Shown here: in pieces, positions 1-7,336 of the stretch
How the letters are laid out: each line of letters begins with the position of its first letter
Numbering within the stretch: position 1 is the stretch's first letter
Assembly (NCBI GenBank): GCA_001775755.1
Contig: MEYF01000018.1
Span: forward strand, 892-54,742
DNA length: 53,851 nucleotides
Reading direction: 5' to 3'
From: Candidatus Aminicenantes bacterium RBG_19FT_COMBO_65_30
GTDB lineage: Bacteria > Acidobacteriota > Aminicenantia > Aminicenantales > Saccharicenantaceae
The notes under the pieces: generated by a model
The model's database searches: none
The model's input: only the letters and a program-made list of their open reading frames with translations
Told to the model about the DNA's origin: nothing
Translations under genes and position numbers: made by a program

Positions 1-4
1 CCGC

Positions 5-190
5 TCAGAACCGGGAAAATACCGTGATCAGGACAAGGGCTGTGCCATATACCGTAGCGATGACGAGGTGGGAGACTCTCCCGGCGCGGCCGAACGAACG
101 GCTTGTAGGACTTTTCAATCCGACCGACCAGATAGACAACATGGCCGCGGCCAGCTTGCCGAAAATCCGGAATTTCAGCAGATCGATCAT
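5..190 (-). CDS. Possible small membrane protein (low confidence)
   Basis: A 61-residue ORF at the left edge with two hydrophobic stretches, around residues 12-26 and 40-58, separated by a short basic loop. I do not recognise a family. A purine-rich AAGGATAG lies about 15 bases before the ATG, too far for a convincing ribosome binding site. It could be a real two-helix membrane peptide or the remnant of a longer gene, because it ends cleanly at a stop inside the window. Its overlap with other short ORFs and the lack of any motif keep confidence low. Confidence 0.2.
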   Translation of the reverse strand: MIDLLKFRIFGKLAAAMLSIWSVGLKSPTSRSFGRAGRVSHLVIATVYGTALVLITVFSRF

Positions 191-436
191 CGTTCCGGCA
201 CTCTATCCTTCCTCAATCCTGTGAACGGATGCTGCCCTTCACAAAGCGGATGATAACGCGGAAGATATTTCATTTCAAACTGGACTTGCGATCCAGTGTG
301 GAGAGATCTTGGGGGCAGGTCAAACGCTTGAAAATCTCACTTCAGAGGTGGTACATTGAGTGGGCCGGATCCGTCTATTTTAGGTGGCCGGGGAAGCCCG
401 GGGCCGGCATCGATTTCTGGTCGGGAGGCATAAGGC
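191..436. other. Non-coding stretch upstream of the AsmA-like gene
   Basis: No convincing gene is present. The stretch holds a short inverted repeat (ACTGGA/TCCAGT) near position 280-298 and a possible promoter listed separately. With the doubtful ORF at 5-190 excluded, the first 436 bases are otherwise unexplained. Confidence 0.5.
328..357 (+). promoter_or_regulatory. Candidate sigma-70-type promoter for the AsmA-like gene
   Basis: TTGAAA and TACATT are separated by 18 bases, leaving a leader of roughly 70 bases before the ATG at 437. Match quality is moderate. Confidence 0.35.
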
Positions 437-1876
437 ATGGCGAACCGTAAGAGAAAAATGTTATGGATTGCGGGTGGGGTGATCCTGGCCGTCATCGTCT
501 TGGTCATCTTTACTCTCCTTTTCGGCGCCAACATTATCAAATCCCGGATCGAAGCGACCGCATCGAAGGCCCTGGGGATGGATGTCCGTGGCGGCGGCGG
601 AGGAAAAGTCTCTTATTTCCCGGTCTTCAGCGCTTCGCTCGCGGACGTCACCGTCAAGAACGGTGGCTTTGACGTTGCGACCGTGGCGAACGTGAAGATA
701 GGGCTGAAGCTCCTGCCGCTCATCACGGGCAGGGTCAGGATCAGCCGGATGGAGCTCGTCAAACCCGTCATCTCCATCGTCCGGCAGAAAAACGGAAAGC
801 TCAATATCGAAACGCAGAGAGGCAAGCGGCCGGGAAAGCGCGTGGACTTGAAAAAGCTGGCCGTTTCCCAGGGAAGCCTCCTTTATACCAACCTTCAATC
901 CGGCGGGGAAATCGAATGGGAGGGTTTCGATATCATGGTCGGAAATCTTTCTGCCGGGAGGACGGCGGGCGGGGACCTGCTGAAGACCCTGTCATTCACC
1001 GATGATATCCGGTGCCGCATGATCAGGGTCGGGAACTTCACGCTGACCGACCTCGCCATGAAAGTAGCGGGAGGAGAGGGAGTTTTCGATGTCAACCATG
1101 CCAGCAAGCAACTTCTCGGCGGGACGGGGAGCGGAACCCTCCACGCGGACTTCACGGGGACCGAGCCGCATTTCAGGATCATCCTTGCCGTGAGCCGGCT
1201 CAAGCTCCAGGACCTGCTTCAAGAATCCCCGAACGCGAAGAGCATGGAAGGGCTGGCCGACCTTTCCGCGGATTTGACCGCGAAAGGGAAAACCGCCCTC
1301 GAAGTGAAAAGATCCCTCAGCGGCCAGGTTTCCTTGAACGGCGAGAACATCGTTCTCAACAGCGTGGATATCGACGGCTTGATCTCGGCGATCCAACAAA
1401 GCCGGAGGTTCAACCTCGTGGACGTCGGGGCGTTCTTCCTCGCGGGCCCCTTGGGGCCGGTCCTCAACAGAGGATACCGTTTTGCCGACCTTTACCAGGA
1501 ATCCCGAGGGGGGAAAGGGGTCATCGCCAAGCTCGTTTCGGTCTGGAAAGTCGGAAACGGCGTCGCCGAGGCGGTCGATGTCGCCATGGCCACGAAAGAA
1601 CGCAGGATCGCCATGAAGGGCGGGCTGAATTTCCTCGACAACCGCTTTGAGGACGCCGTCGTGGCGGTCGTCGATCAAGACGGCTGCGCGGTCCTCACCC
1701 AAAAAGTCCGCGGACCGTTCGGCAGTCCGGAGATCGGCACAATCAACATCTTGAGGTCGCTCACGAGTCCTGTGATGAGTTTGGTGAAGAAGGCGTTGAA
1801 ATTGTTCGAAAGCGGGCCATGCGACGTGTTCTACTCGGGTTCCGTCGCGCCGCCGGAGCCTGCCAAGCTGCCGTAG
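437..1876 (+). CDS. AsmA family protein
   Basis: A 479-residue protein with one N-terminal membrane helix (about residues 8-31) followed by a long beta-rich periplasmic region. The segment after the helix (SRIEATASKALGMDV, then a run of strand-forming repeats ending in an INLxx-type pattern) is typical of AsmA/TamB-like proteins, and the C-terminal third resembles the AsmA C-terminal domain. AsmA-like proteins sit in the inner membrane and are linked to phospholipid traffic and outer-membrane homeostasis; the exact role here is inferred. It is shorter than E. coli AsmA (about 617 residues). A GGGAGG box about seven bases before the ATG supports the start. It converges on the CPBP gene and shows no operon partner. 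Confidence 0.8.
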   Translation: MANRKRKMLWIAGGVILAVIVLVIFTLLFGANIIKSRIEATASKALGMDVRGGGGGKVSYFPVFSASLADVTVKNGGFDVATVANVKIGLKLLPLITGRVRISRMELVKPVISIVRQKNGKLNIETQRGKRPGKRVDLKKLAVSQGSLLYTNLQSGGEIEWEGFDIMVGNLSAGRTAGGDLLKTLSFTDDIRCRMIRVGNFTLTDLAMKVAGGEGVFDVNHASKQLLGGTGSGTLHADFTGTEPHFRIILAVSRLKLQDLLQESPNAKSMEGLADLSADLTAKGKTALEVKRSLSGQVSLNGENIVLNSVDIDGLISAIQQSRRFNLVDVGAFFLAGPLGPVLNRGYRFADLYQESRGGKGVIAKLVSVWKVGNGVAEAVDVAMATKERRIAMKGGLNFLDNRFEDAVVAVVDQDGCAVLTQKVRGPFGSPEIGTINILRSLTSPVMSLVKKALKLFESGPCDVFYSGSVAPPEPAKLP

Positions 1877-2043
1877 CCTACTCCGGACGATAATCTCGAT
1901 ATCTCCGATACGCCTAAACCAGCCAAATTCTGACTCCTATCGCCCGTCCATGTCAGGGCACGGGCATTCTGCCGCCCTACCTCGCCGTGAGCATCTCCTT
2001 GTAGGCGGTGTTCTGGGCGTAGATGCCGACGCACTTGGCTCAC

Positions 2044-2850
2044 TCAGGCTTTCACCCGCAGGAGTGCGTAGGAAAAGAAAACCACCACATCCGGCAGGAA
2101 ATGGATGAGCCAGGGCCAGGCGAATCCCCTCGTCTCGAGCATGCTCTTCCCAATCAGCCAAGCCAGGAAGCCGGGCATCAGGACCCCGAGGATACCGGGC
2201 GGCGACCCGTACAGCCAATGGGCCAGTCCGAAGAAGACCGCGGTGAGGAGGAGTGACTGGTTCTTTCCGATGATCTCCGTCAGCGTGGCCAGAGGTCCGG
2301 CGCGAAAATAGACCTCTTCGGTGGAGGCGTTGATCGTGGCGAAGAGCAGAACCGCGGGCAGGAGGGGCAAGGCCTTGACGACAATCGCCGTAGACGGCCC
2401 GATGGCCAGTATCGTCGGCACCAGGACGGCCAGCGCGGCGGCACAGGCGAAGATCCAGCCGAATGTCTTCCATGATTCCCCCGGCTTGATGCCCAGCCAG
2501 CGGACCGGCTCGATCGGCGCGTCCAGCCGGCCCTTGGTCATAAAGAACGCCCGCCGGTCCCGTTTAATGACCCAAAGGATGGCTATGACGGCCAGGGCGA
2601 CACCGATGTCCAAGACGAATTCGGCCATGAAGCCTTGGAAGAAAGAAACCCCGGGCCCGTTGAAGCGTCCCTGGAACCAGGCCGTGCCCCGGATGAGCGC
2701 TTTCAGGCCCAAGGCCAGATAAAAGACGGCCAGGACCACCACCCAGGCCGTGATGATCAGGATCCGGCGCGCGTCCCTGGCTTGGACCGCGTCTTCCTCG
2801 TTTACCGGCCCGCGGCCTTCTCGAGGCTCCGGTAGACCAATTCCAGCCAC
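2044..2850 (-). CDS. CPBP family intramembrane metalloprotease
   Basis: A 268-residue multi-pass membrane protein. Three signature elements of the CPBP (Abi/CAAX-protease-like) family are visible: EEVYFR near residues 178-183, FxxxH ending at His211, and HFLPD at 250-254, giving the expected glutamate, histidine and aspartate active-site set. Family members cleave within or near membranes, for example prenylated proteins or bacteriocin-related substrates; the substrate here is unknown. The only start in frame is a GTG that overlaps the end of the upstream metallo-hydrolase by 49 bases, so the two are probably co-transcribed. The first 25 residues are polar and could be non-native if a non-standard start lies further in. 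Confidence 0.82.
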   Translation of the reverse strand: MAGIGLPEPREGRGPVNEEDAVQARDARRILIITAWVVVLAVFYLALGLKALIRGTAWFQGRFNGPGVSFFQGFMAEFVLDIGVALAVIAILWVIKRDRRAFFMTKGRLDAPIEPVRWLGIKPGESWKTFGWIFACAAALAVLVPTILAIGPSTAIVVKALPLLPAVLLFATINASTEEVYFRAGPLATLTEIIGKNQSLLLTAVFFGLAHWLYGSPPGILGVLMPGFLAWLIGKSMLETRGFAWPWLIHFLPDVVVFFSYALLRVKA

Positions 2851-3695
2851 TGGGGCGCTTTCATGAATCCGTTAGCCCAGGGCGAAAGACTCTCCGGCAC
2901 GCCCGCGGCCTTGATCTCATCGAGCGTCTTCCCCGCTTTCATCTGTTTTCGGACCAGATCGGCCGAATCGGCGAGCATGCCGCGGAAGGCCTTGAGCTCG
3001 GCGACGCCGGCCAGCGGGCCGTGTCCCGGAATGATCATGCTATCCCCGGGCAGAGAGTCGAGGATGATGTCCAACTGCCGCACCCAACTGTCGATGTCGC
3101 CGCCGTTAGCGACGTCCAGGAACGGGAACATGCCGTTGAAGAACATGTCGCCCATGTGGACGACCTTCAGCCCGTCCAGGAAGACCACGATGTCCCCATC
3201 GGTGTGGGCATGAGGGAAGTGAACCAACCTGATGGTTTCGCCGCCCGCGTACGCGGCCAATCTATCCGAAAAAGTGACGTCGGGCAGGGCGTTCGCCGGC
3301 AGGGCCTTCGTTTGACCCCCCATCAGGGTCTGGTCCTTGGCGAGGAGAGCCCGGACGTTCTCATGGGCGATGATGACCGCGCCGGGCCCCAAGGCCTTGT
3401 TCCCGTCCGTGTGATCGGAGTGCCAGTGCGTGTTCACCAGCACGCGAACCCGGTCGCCTCCGGGGAGGGACTTGACCGCCTCACGGATCGCTCCGGCCAC
3501 GCGCTCGAACATGGCGTCGATCATGATGAGCCCCGTGTCGTCGGCCACGACGCCGATGTTGCCGCCCCCGCCCTGCAGCATGTAGACCGGCCCGGCCACG
3601 GGCACCAGCGTGATCTGGGGCGGATTCTGCTGGGCCGAGAGGAACAAAGCGAGACAGGGGACCAAGAATAAAACGCTCAAGGCTTTTCGTTTCAT
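2802..3695 (-). CDS. Secreted metallo-beta-lactamase-fold hydrolase
   Basis: A 297-residue zinc hydrolase with a Sec signal peptide (MKRKALSVLF onwards, cleaved near the SAQ at 20-22). The metal-binding HxHxDH motif reads THWHSDHTDG at about residues 89-98, and further histidines occur in HFPHAHTDGD and in the late PGHGP motif, so the dinuclear site looks intact. Related proteins include B3-like lactamases and assorted periplasmic hydrolases; the substrate cannot be predicted. I moved the start from 3734 to the ATG at 3695 because GGAAGG stands seven bases before it and the signal peptide begins there. The downstream CPBP gene overlaps its 3' end. Confidence 0.85.
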   Translation of the reverse strand: MKRKALSVLFLVPCLALFLSAQQNPPQITLVPVAGPVYMLQGGGGNIGVVADDTGLIMIDAMFERVAGAIREAVKSLPGGDRVRVLVNTHWHSDHTDGNKALGPGAVIIAHENVRALLAKDQTLMGGQTKALPANALPDVTFSDRLAAYAGGETIRLVHFPHAHTDGDIVVFLDGLKVVHMGDMFFNGMFPFLDVANGGDIDSWVRQLDIILDSLPGDSMIIPGHGPLAGVAELKAFRGMLADSADLVRKQMKAGKTLDEIKAAGVPESLSPWANGFMKAPQWLELVYRSLEKAAGR

Positions 3696-3730
3696 ATCAA
3701 ACCTTCCTTTCGACGACGCGATTACGATGA

Positions 3731-4591
3731 TCACGGGCCGGCGCCGATCGCGTTTTTAAGCGCCTGGAGGTTCGCCGCCGCGACCCGTTCCCCCCTCATG
3801 GTGATCCTCCGGGTGTCGGAAAAATCGAGGATCCCCAAGTCGACGGGGACCCGAAGGACGAAATCGGCCCGGCGCGCCCTCTCTTCATAGGCCGCGGCCC
3901 AGGCCACGTCGATCATCCTCTGGACGACCTGGAACGTGTTCTTGATCCTTTCCGGAGGCATCTTCTTGAGAGGCCGATGGATATCCACCAGGACCGTGAC
4001 CTCGGCTCCCGCCGCCTTGGCGGCTTCGACCGGCGCGCTGTTGAGGACCCCGCCATCGAGCAGGAGCTTCCCCTTCATTCGGACCGGGGCGAAGACGAGC
4101 GGCAGGGATATCGTCGCCCGGAGAGCCTTGGTGAGTTTACCCTCGGTGAACACGACTTCCTTGCCGGACACCAGGTCGACGGCGTTGCATACGAACTTGA
4201 TGGGCAGGTCTTCGATGCGGACGTCGCCGACGCAGCTCTTCAAGTAGGCCTCGATCGCGTCTTCCTTGTCGAGACCCATCTTGCCGAAGAACCTGTTTTT
4301 ATAGTCCGAGATCATCACGTATTCGAAAAGGTTCTTCGGGCGTTTGAAAAGCTTGGCGCGGGCCGGCTTGTCGGAGTAGCTCGTCAAGTTCAGGCCGCCC
4401 AGCATCTCCGTCATCTTGGCCCCCGTCAGGCCGGCCGCGTAGAGCCCCCCGACGATCGCCCCCATGGACGTCCCGGCGACGATGTCCGGGACGAGCCCGT
4501 TTTTCTCGAGGACGCGGAGGACGCCGACGTGGGCCAGCCCCCGGGCGCCGCCGCCCATGAGGACCAGGGCCCAGATCTTATCGGCTTTCAT
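3731..4591 (-). CDS. Patatin-like phospholipase (RssA/YchK-type)
   Basis: A 286-residue alpha/beta lipid acyl hydrolase without a signal peptide. The oxyanion motif GGGARG (residues 13-18), the nucleophile elbow GTSMG (Ser42) and the catalytic aspartate in LLLDGG (about residue 170) are all present, so a Ser-Asp dyad is expected. Such proteins hydrolyse lipids at membranes. The ORF track begins 306 bases earlier, but the patatin fold starts at MKADKIWALVLMGGG and the longer version would run into the divergent PilZ gene's upstream region, so I use the ATG at 4591. No clear ribosome binding site precedes it. The gene ends 35 bases before the metallo-hydrolase start and could share its transcript. 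Confidence 0.85.
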   Translation of the reverse strand: MKADKIWALVLMGGGARGLAHVGVLRVLEKNGLVPDIVAGTSMGAIVGGLYAAGLTGAKMTEMLGGLNLTSYSDKPARAKLFKRPKNLFEYVMISDYKNRFFGKMGLDKEDAIEAYLKSCVGDVRIEDLPIKFVCNAVDLVSGKEVVFTEGKLTKALRATISLPLVFAPVRMKGKLLLDGGVLNSAPVEAAKAAGAEVTVLVDIHRPLKKMPPERIKNTFQVVQRMIDVAWAAAYEERARRADFVLRVPVDLGILDFSDTRRITMRGERVAAANLQALKNAIGAGP

Positions 4592-4760
4592 GATGGGCGC
4601 CCAAAGGATAACACCGCGCCGGAGGCCCGTCAACGGAGGCGGTTTTTGGGGGGGGTGGGAAATCACCGTCCGAATCACCCCTCGAGGCGATTGCGCCTGT
4701 CCGGTCCTCATAGCACGATCATACGCGAAGAATGATAAACGCTCTCCGCAGGAGCCAGAC

Positions 4761-5123
4761 ATGTTCGAAAGACGCAAGAGACACCGGTTCATCGACCAGA
4801 ACGAAGTCCTCGTCCGAACGTCCGTGGACAAATACCAGGGCCCGGGCATCGCCGCCCACACGTACGACCTGTCCACGGGCGGGGCGAGGATCATCACCTC
4901 GAAAAGCTACGCCGTTGGGACCGTCATCAGGGTCCGGCTCAACCTGGCCGAGACGGACCAGTTCGTCAACCTCGACGGGGAAGTCAAATGGCTCAAGCCC
5001 AGGGAGAACGAGGACCTCTACGAGATCGGGGTCGAGTTCCAGCGTCTGACGTCTCAGGCCGTGCTTACGCTGATCCGGCATCTCTACGGCCGGCACGAAG
5101 GCATCCCGACGACGGTCGCCTAG
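4761..5123 (+). CDS. PilZ domain protein
   Basis: A 120-residue single-domain protein. The cyclic-di-GMP binding signature is visible in two parts: a basic RRKRHRF near the N-terminus and DLSTGGARI about 30 residues later. PilZ proteins bind cyclic-di-GMP and pass the signal to motility, adhesion or export machinery; the partner is unknown. The ORF track extends the frame 99 residues upstream, but AGGAG lies just before the ATG at 4761 and the domain begins there. It is divergent from the patatin gene and convergent with the serine hydrolase. A GGDEF-PilZ protein and an HD-GYP protein at 44.8-49.3 kb could make and degrade its ligand. Confidence 0.88.
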   Translation: MFERRKRHRFIDQNEVLVRTSVDKYQGPGIAAHTYDLSTGGARIITSKSYAVGTVIRVRLNLAETDQFVNLDGEVKWLKPRENEDLYEIGVEFQRLTSQAVLTLIRHLYGRHEGIPTTVA

Positions 5124-6239
5124 CTATTTCCCGCCGGCGAGATAAAATCCCGCGATCTTGAGCGCGAGCGCCGTGGCGTCGACGTCGGCGCGGTTGCAAA
5201 GGACGATCACCGTGAGCCCGTCGGCCGTGAAACGCTGGATGGCCGTCCGGAAGCCGATCGTCTCGCCGTAGTGCCACATCCGGGCGCGCCCCTTCCACGG
5301 ATCCAGGAACCAGCCGAAGCCGTACTCCGCCGGCTTCCCGTCAGGCCCGGTCGGCCCCTTGCCGGGGACTCGCACGGGGGTCAGCGCGGGCTTCATCTCC
5401 GCTTCGGTGAGCAGGATGCGCCGGCGCAGGGCCTCGTCCCAGAGGGATAGATTATAGAGGGACGAATACACGCCGCCGTCCCCCAGGGTCGCCGACGTCG
5501 GGCTCTGGTCGGTGAAACGCCACCGGCCGCCGTCCTTTGTATAGCCGAAGGCCCGGTCCGCGACGCTGTTCCCGCCGCGGACGAAAGCCACGGTGCCCCT
5601 CATTTTCAAGGGTACGAAGATGCGTTCCCGGAGGAACGAAGGGAAGGACGATCCCGAAGCCTTGGCCACGATGAGGCCAAGGAGGACGTACCCCGAGTTG
5701 CTATATCTCCAGAGCGATCCCGGCACGAACCACCCGGCGTTCTGTCGCTTCAGGAGGTCGAGGACACCGGCGTCGTCGATCTGGCTATCCTCCGCGGGCT
5801 TCGAGGGATCGGCGGACGGCATCGAGTCCTCGTAGTCGGGCAGACCCGACGTATGGTCGAGGAGATGGCGCACGGTGATGGCCCGGCCGTAATCGGGAAA
5901 ATCGGGGAGAAGGTCGGTCAGGCGGTCCTCGTAGTGGAGCTTGCCGTCGCGGACGAGCAGCATGACGGCCGCGGCCGTGAATTGCTTCGTGAGCGAGGCC
6001 AAGCGGAAGTTCGTCCGGCCGTCGATGGGGCGCATGGCCTGGAGGTCGGCGACCCCGCGGGTCCCGAGATAGATGACCTCCCCATCCTTCAGCACCATGA
6101 CCGCCGCGCCGGGCTCCCGCTCAGAGCCGATGCCCCTGAGGAGCGCGTCGACGAGCTTCGCCGGCTTGTCCGCGCCTCCGGCCGGCCGGCTCACGGCAAG
6201 GAGCGGCAGGGCGAGGCCGAGGATCACGGCCGTCTTCAT
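5124..6239 (-). CDS. Secreted serine hydrolase, class C beta-lactamase fold
   Basis: A 371-residue penicillin-binding-protein-like enzyme. A signal peptide occupies about residues 1-22. The active-site motifs are SLTK (Ser82 and Lys85), YSN in WRYSNSGY (near residue 180), and HYG in WHYGE in place of the KTG box, which is common in esterase/peptidase members of the family. It probably acts on peptidoglycan-derived peptides or esters in the periplasm; true beta-lactamase activity is not implied. The start is placed at the ATG at 6239, where the signal peptide begins. An ATG eight codons earlier is possible. The gene is divergent from pldA. Confidence 0.85.
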   Translation of the reverse strand: MKTAVILGLALPLLAVSRPAGGADKPAKLVDALLRGIGSEREPGAAVMVLKDGEVIYLGTRGVADLQAMRPIDGRTNFRLASLTKQFTAAAVMLLVRDGKLHYEDRLTDLLPDFPDYGRAITVRHLLDHTSGLPDYEDSMPSADPSKPAEDSQIDDAGVLDLLKRQNAGWFVPGSLWRYSNSGYVLLGLIVAKASGSSFPSFLRERIFVPLKMRGTVAFVRGGNSVADRAFGYTKDGGRWRFTDQSPTSATLGDGGVYSSLYNLSLWDEALRRRILLTEAEMKPALTPVRVPGKGPTGPDGKPAEYGFGWFLDPWKGRARMWHYGETIGFRTAIQRFTADGLTVIVLCNRADVDATALALKIAGFYLAGGK

Positions 6240-6364
6240 GACCGGTCCCAAGGGAATTCCCATTTCCAGCGCATCGTAATCCAAGAGCCGGGGAGATTTC
6301 AAGGCTCGGGAAAATAGCCGTTTGCGCGCTGCCCCGTGTCGGCTTAAAATAGGGGAGGACACCC

Positions 6365-7291
6365 GTGCCGGCCATGAATAGACGCGTCGCGCTTCATCTC
6401 ATCACCGGCCTGGCCGTTGCCCTCGTCCTCGCGGCCGCCGTCACGCCGGCCGTGCTCGCGGCCTCGCCCCAAGACCCGGCCGGCCCCGGGGAAAAACCGT
6501 CCCACTTCACCCGGCTCTGGGACCTGGACGAGGAGAACCGCCGCGACAGGTTCGCGTTCACTCCCTACCGGTCCAACTATATCCTGGTCTTTTCCACCAA
6601 CAGCTCGCCCAATATCGAAGTCTTCCGGGACGTCGATCCGGGCAGGACGCTCATGAAATCGGAAACCGCGTTCCAGCTGAGCATCAAGGCGAAGCTTTGG
6701 CAGGACGTTCTCGGCCGGAAGATGGACCTGTGGCTCGGCTACACGCAGATGTCTTTCTGGCAGCTCTACAACGTCGCTGAATCCTCCCCCTTCCGGGAAA
6801 CGGACCATGAACCGGAGCTCATTCTCAATATCCGGACCCGTTTTCGCTTCATGGGGCTCGCGGGCCGCTTCGTCCAAATCGGCCTGAACCACCAGTCCAA
6901 CGGCCTGGCCCAGCCCCTGTCGAGGAACTGGAACCGCGTCGTGGCCAGCGTCGGCCTGGAGAGGGGGCCTCTCTCTTTCCTCGTGACCGGCTGGGTCCGC
7001 GTTTTCTACAATCCCGAGGCCAACGAGAACCCCGGGATCTCGAGATACCTCGGCTACGGCCAGGTCCAGGCTTACTATTTCCTCAGGAGGCACAGGTTCG
7101 GGATCAAGCTCCGCGACAACCTGAATTTTCGTTTCAATCGGGCCGCCCTGCAGGCCGATTGGAGCTTTCCGCTGTTCGCGCAGGTCGGCGCGCTCGTCCA
7201 GTGTTATTTCGGGTACGGCGAGAGCCTTCTCGACTTCGACCACCGGGTGAGCCGGATCGGTGTCGGCATCGTCCTGGCCGACTGGTATTGA
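6365..7291 (+). CDS. pldA: Outer membrane phospholipase A (OMPLA)
   Basis: A 308-residue outer-membrane beta-barrel lipase. The OMPLA core is very clear: YTQMSFWQLYN, then SSPFRET, then NHQSNG with SRNWNR. Counting from the catalytic His, the Ser is at +2 and the Asn at +14, exactly as in the E. coli His-Ser-Asn triad. The enzyme hydrolyses phospholipids misplaced in the outer leaflet and so protects membrane asymmetry. The first 33 residues form a signal peptide. GGGGAGGA six bases before the GTG at 6365 favours that start over the in-frame ATG at 6374. It sits alone between a divergent serine hydrolase and a convergent DUF5916 gene. Confidence 0.92.
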   Translation: MPAMNRRVALHLITGLAVALVLAAAVTPAVLAASPQDPAGPGEKPSHFTRLWDLDEENRRDRFAFTPYRSNYILVFSTNSSPNIEVFRDVDPGRTLMKSETAFQLSIKAKLWQDVLGRKMDLWLGYTQMSFWQLYNVAESSPFRETDHEPELILNIRTRFRFMGLAGRFVQIGLNHQSNGLAQPLSRNWNRVVASVGLERGPLSFLVTGWVRVFYNPEANENPGISRYLGYGQVQAYYFLRRHRFGIKLRDNLNFRFNRAALQADWSFPLFAQVGALVQCYFGYGESLLDFDHRVSRIGVGIVLADWY

Positions 7292-7336
7292 CGCCCGTCG
7301 CCCGACGTTGGAGGGCTTTGCCGGCGGCGAGGAGGG

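Noticed and set aside
32-47. Sigma-54-like TGGCACAGCCCTTGTC on the minus strand
   Set aside because: The -12 box reads TTGTC instead of TTGCW, and its target would lie outside the window.
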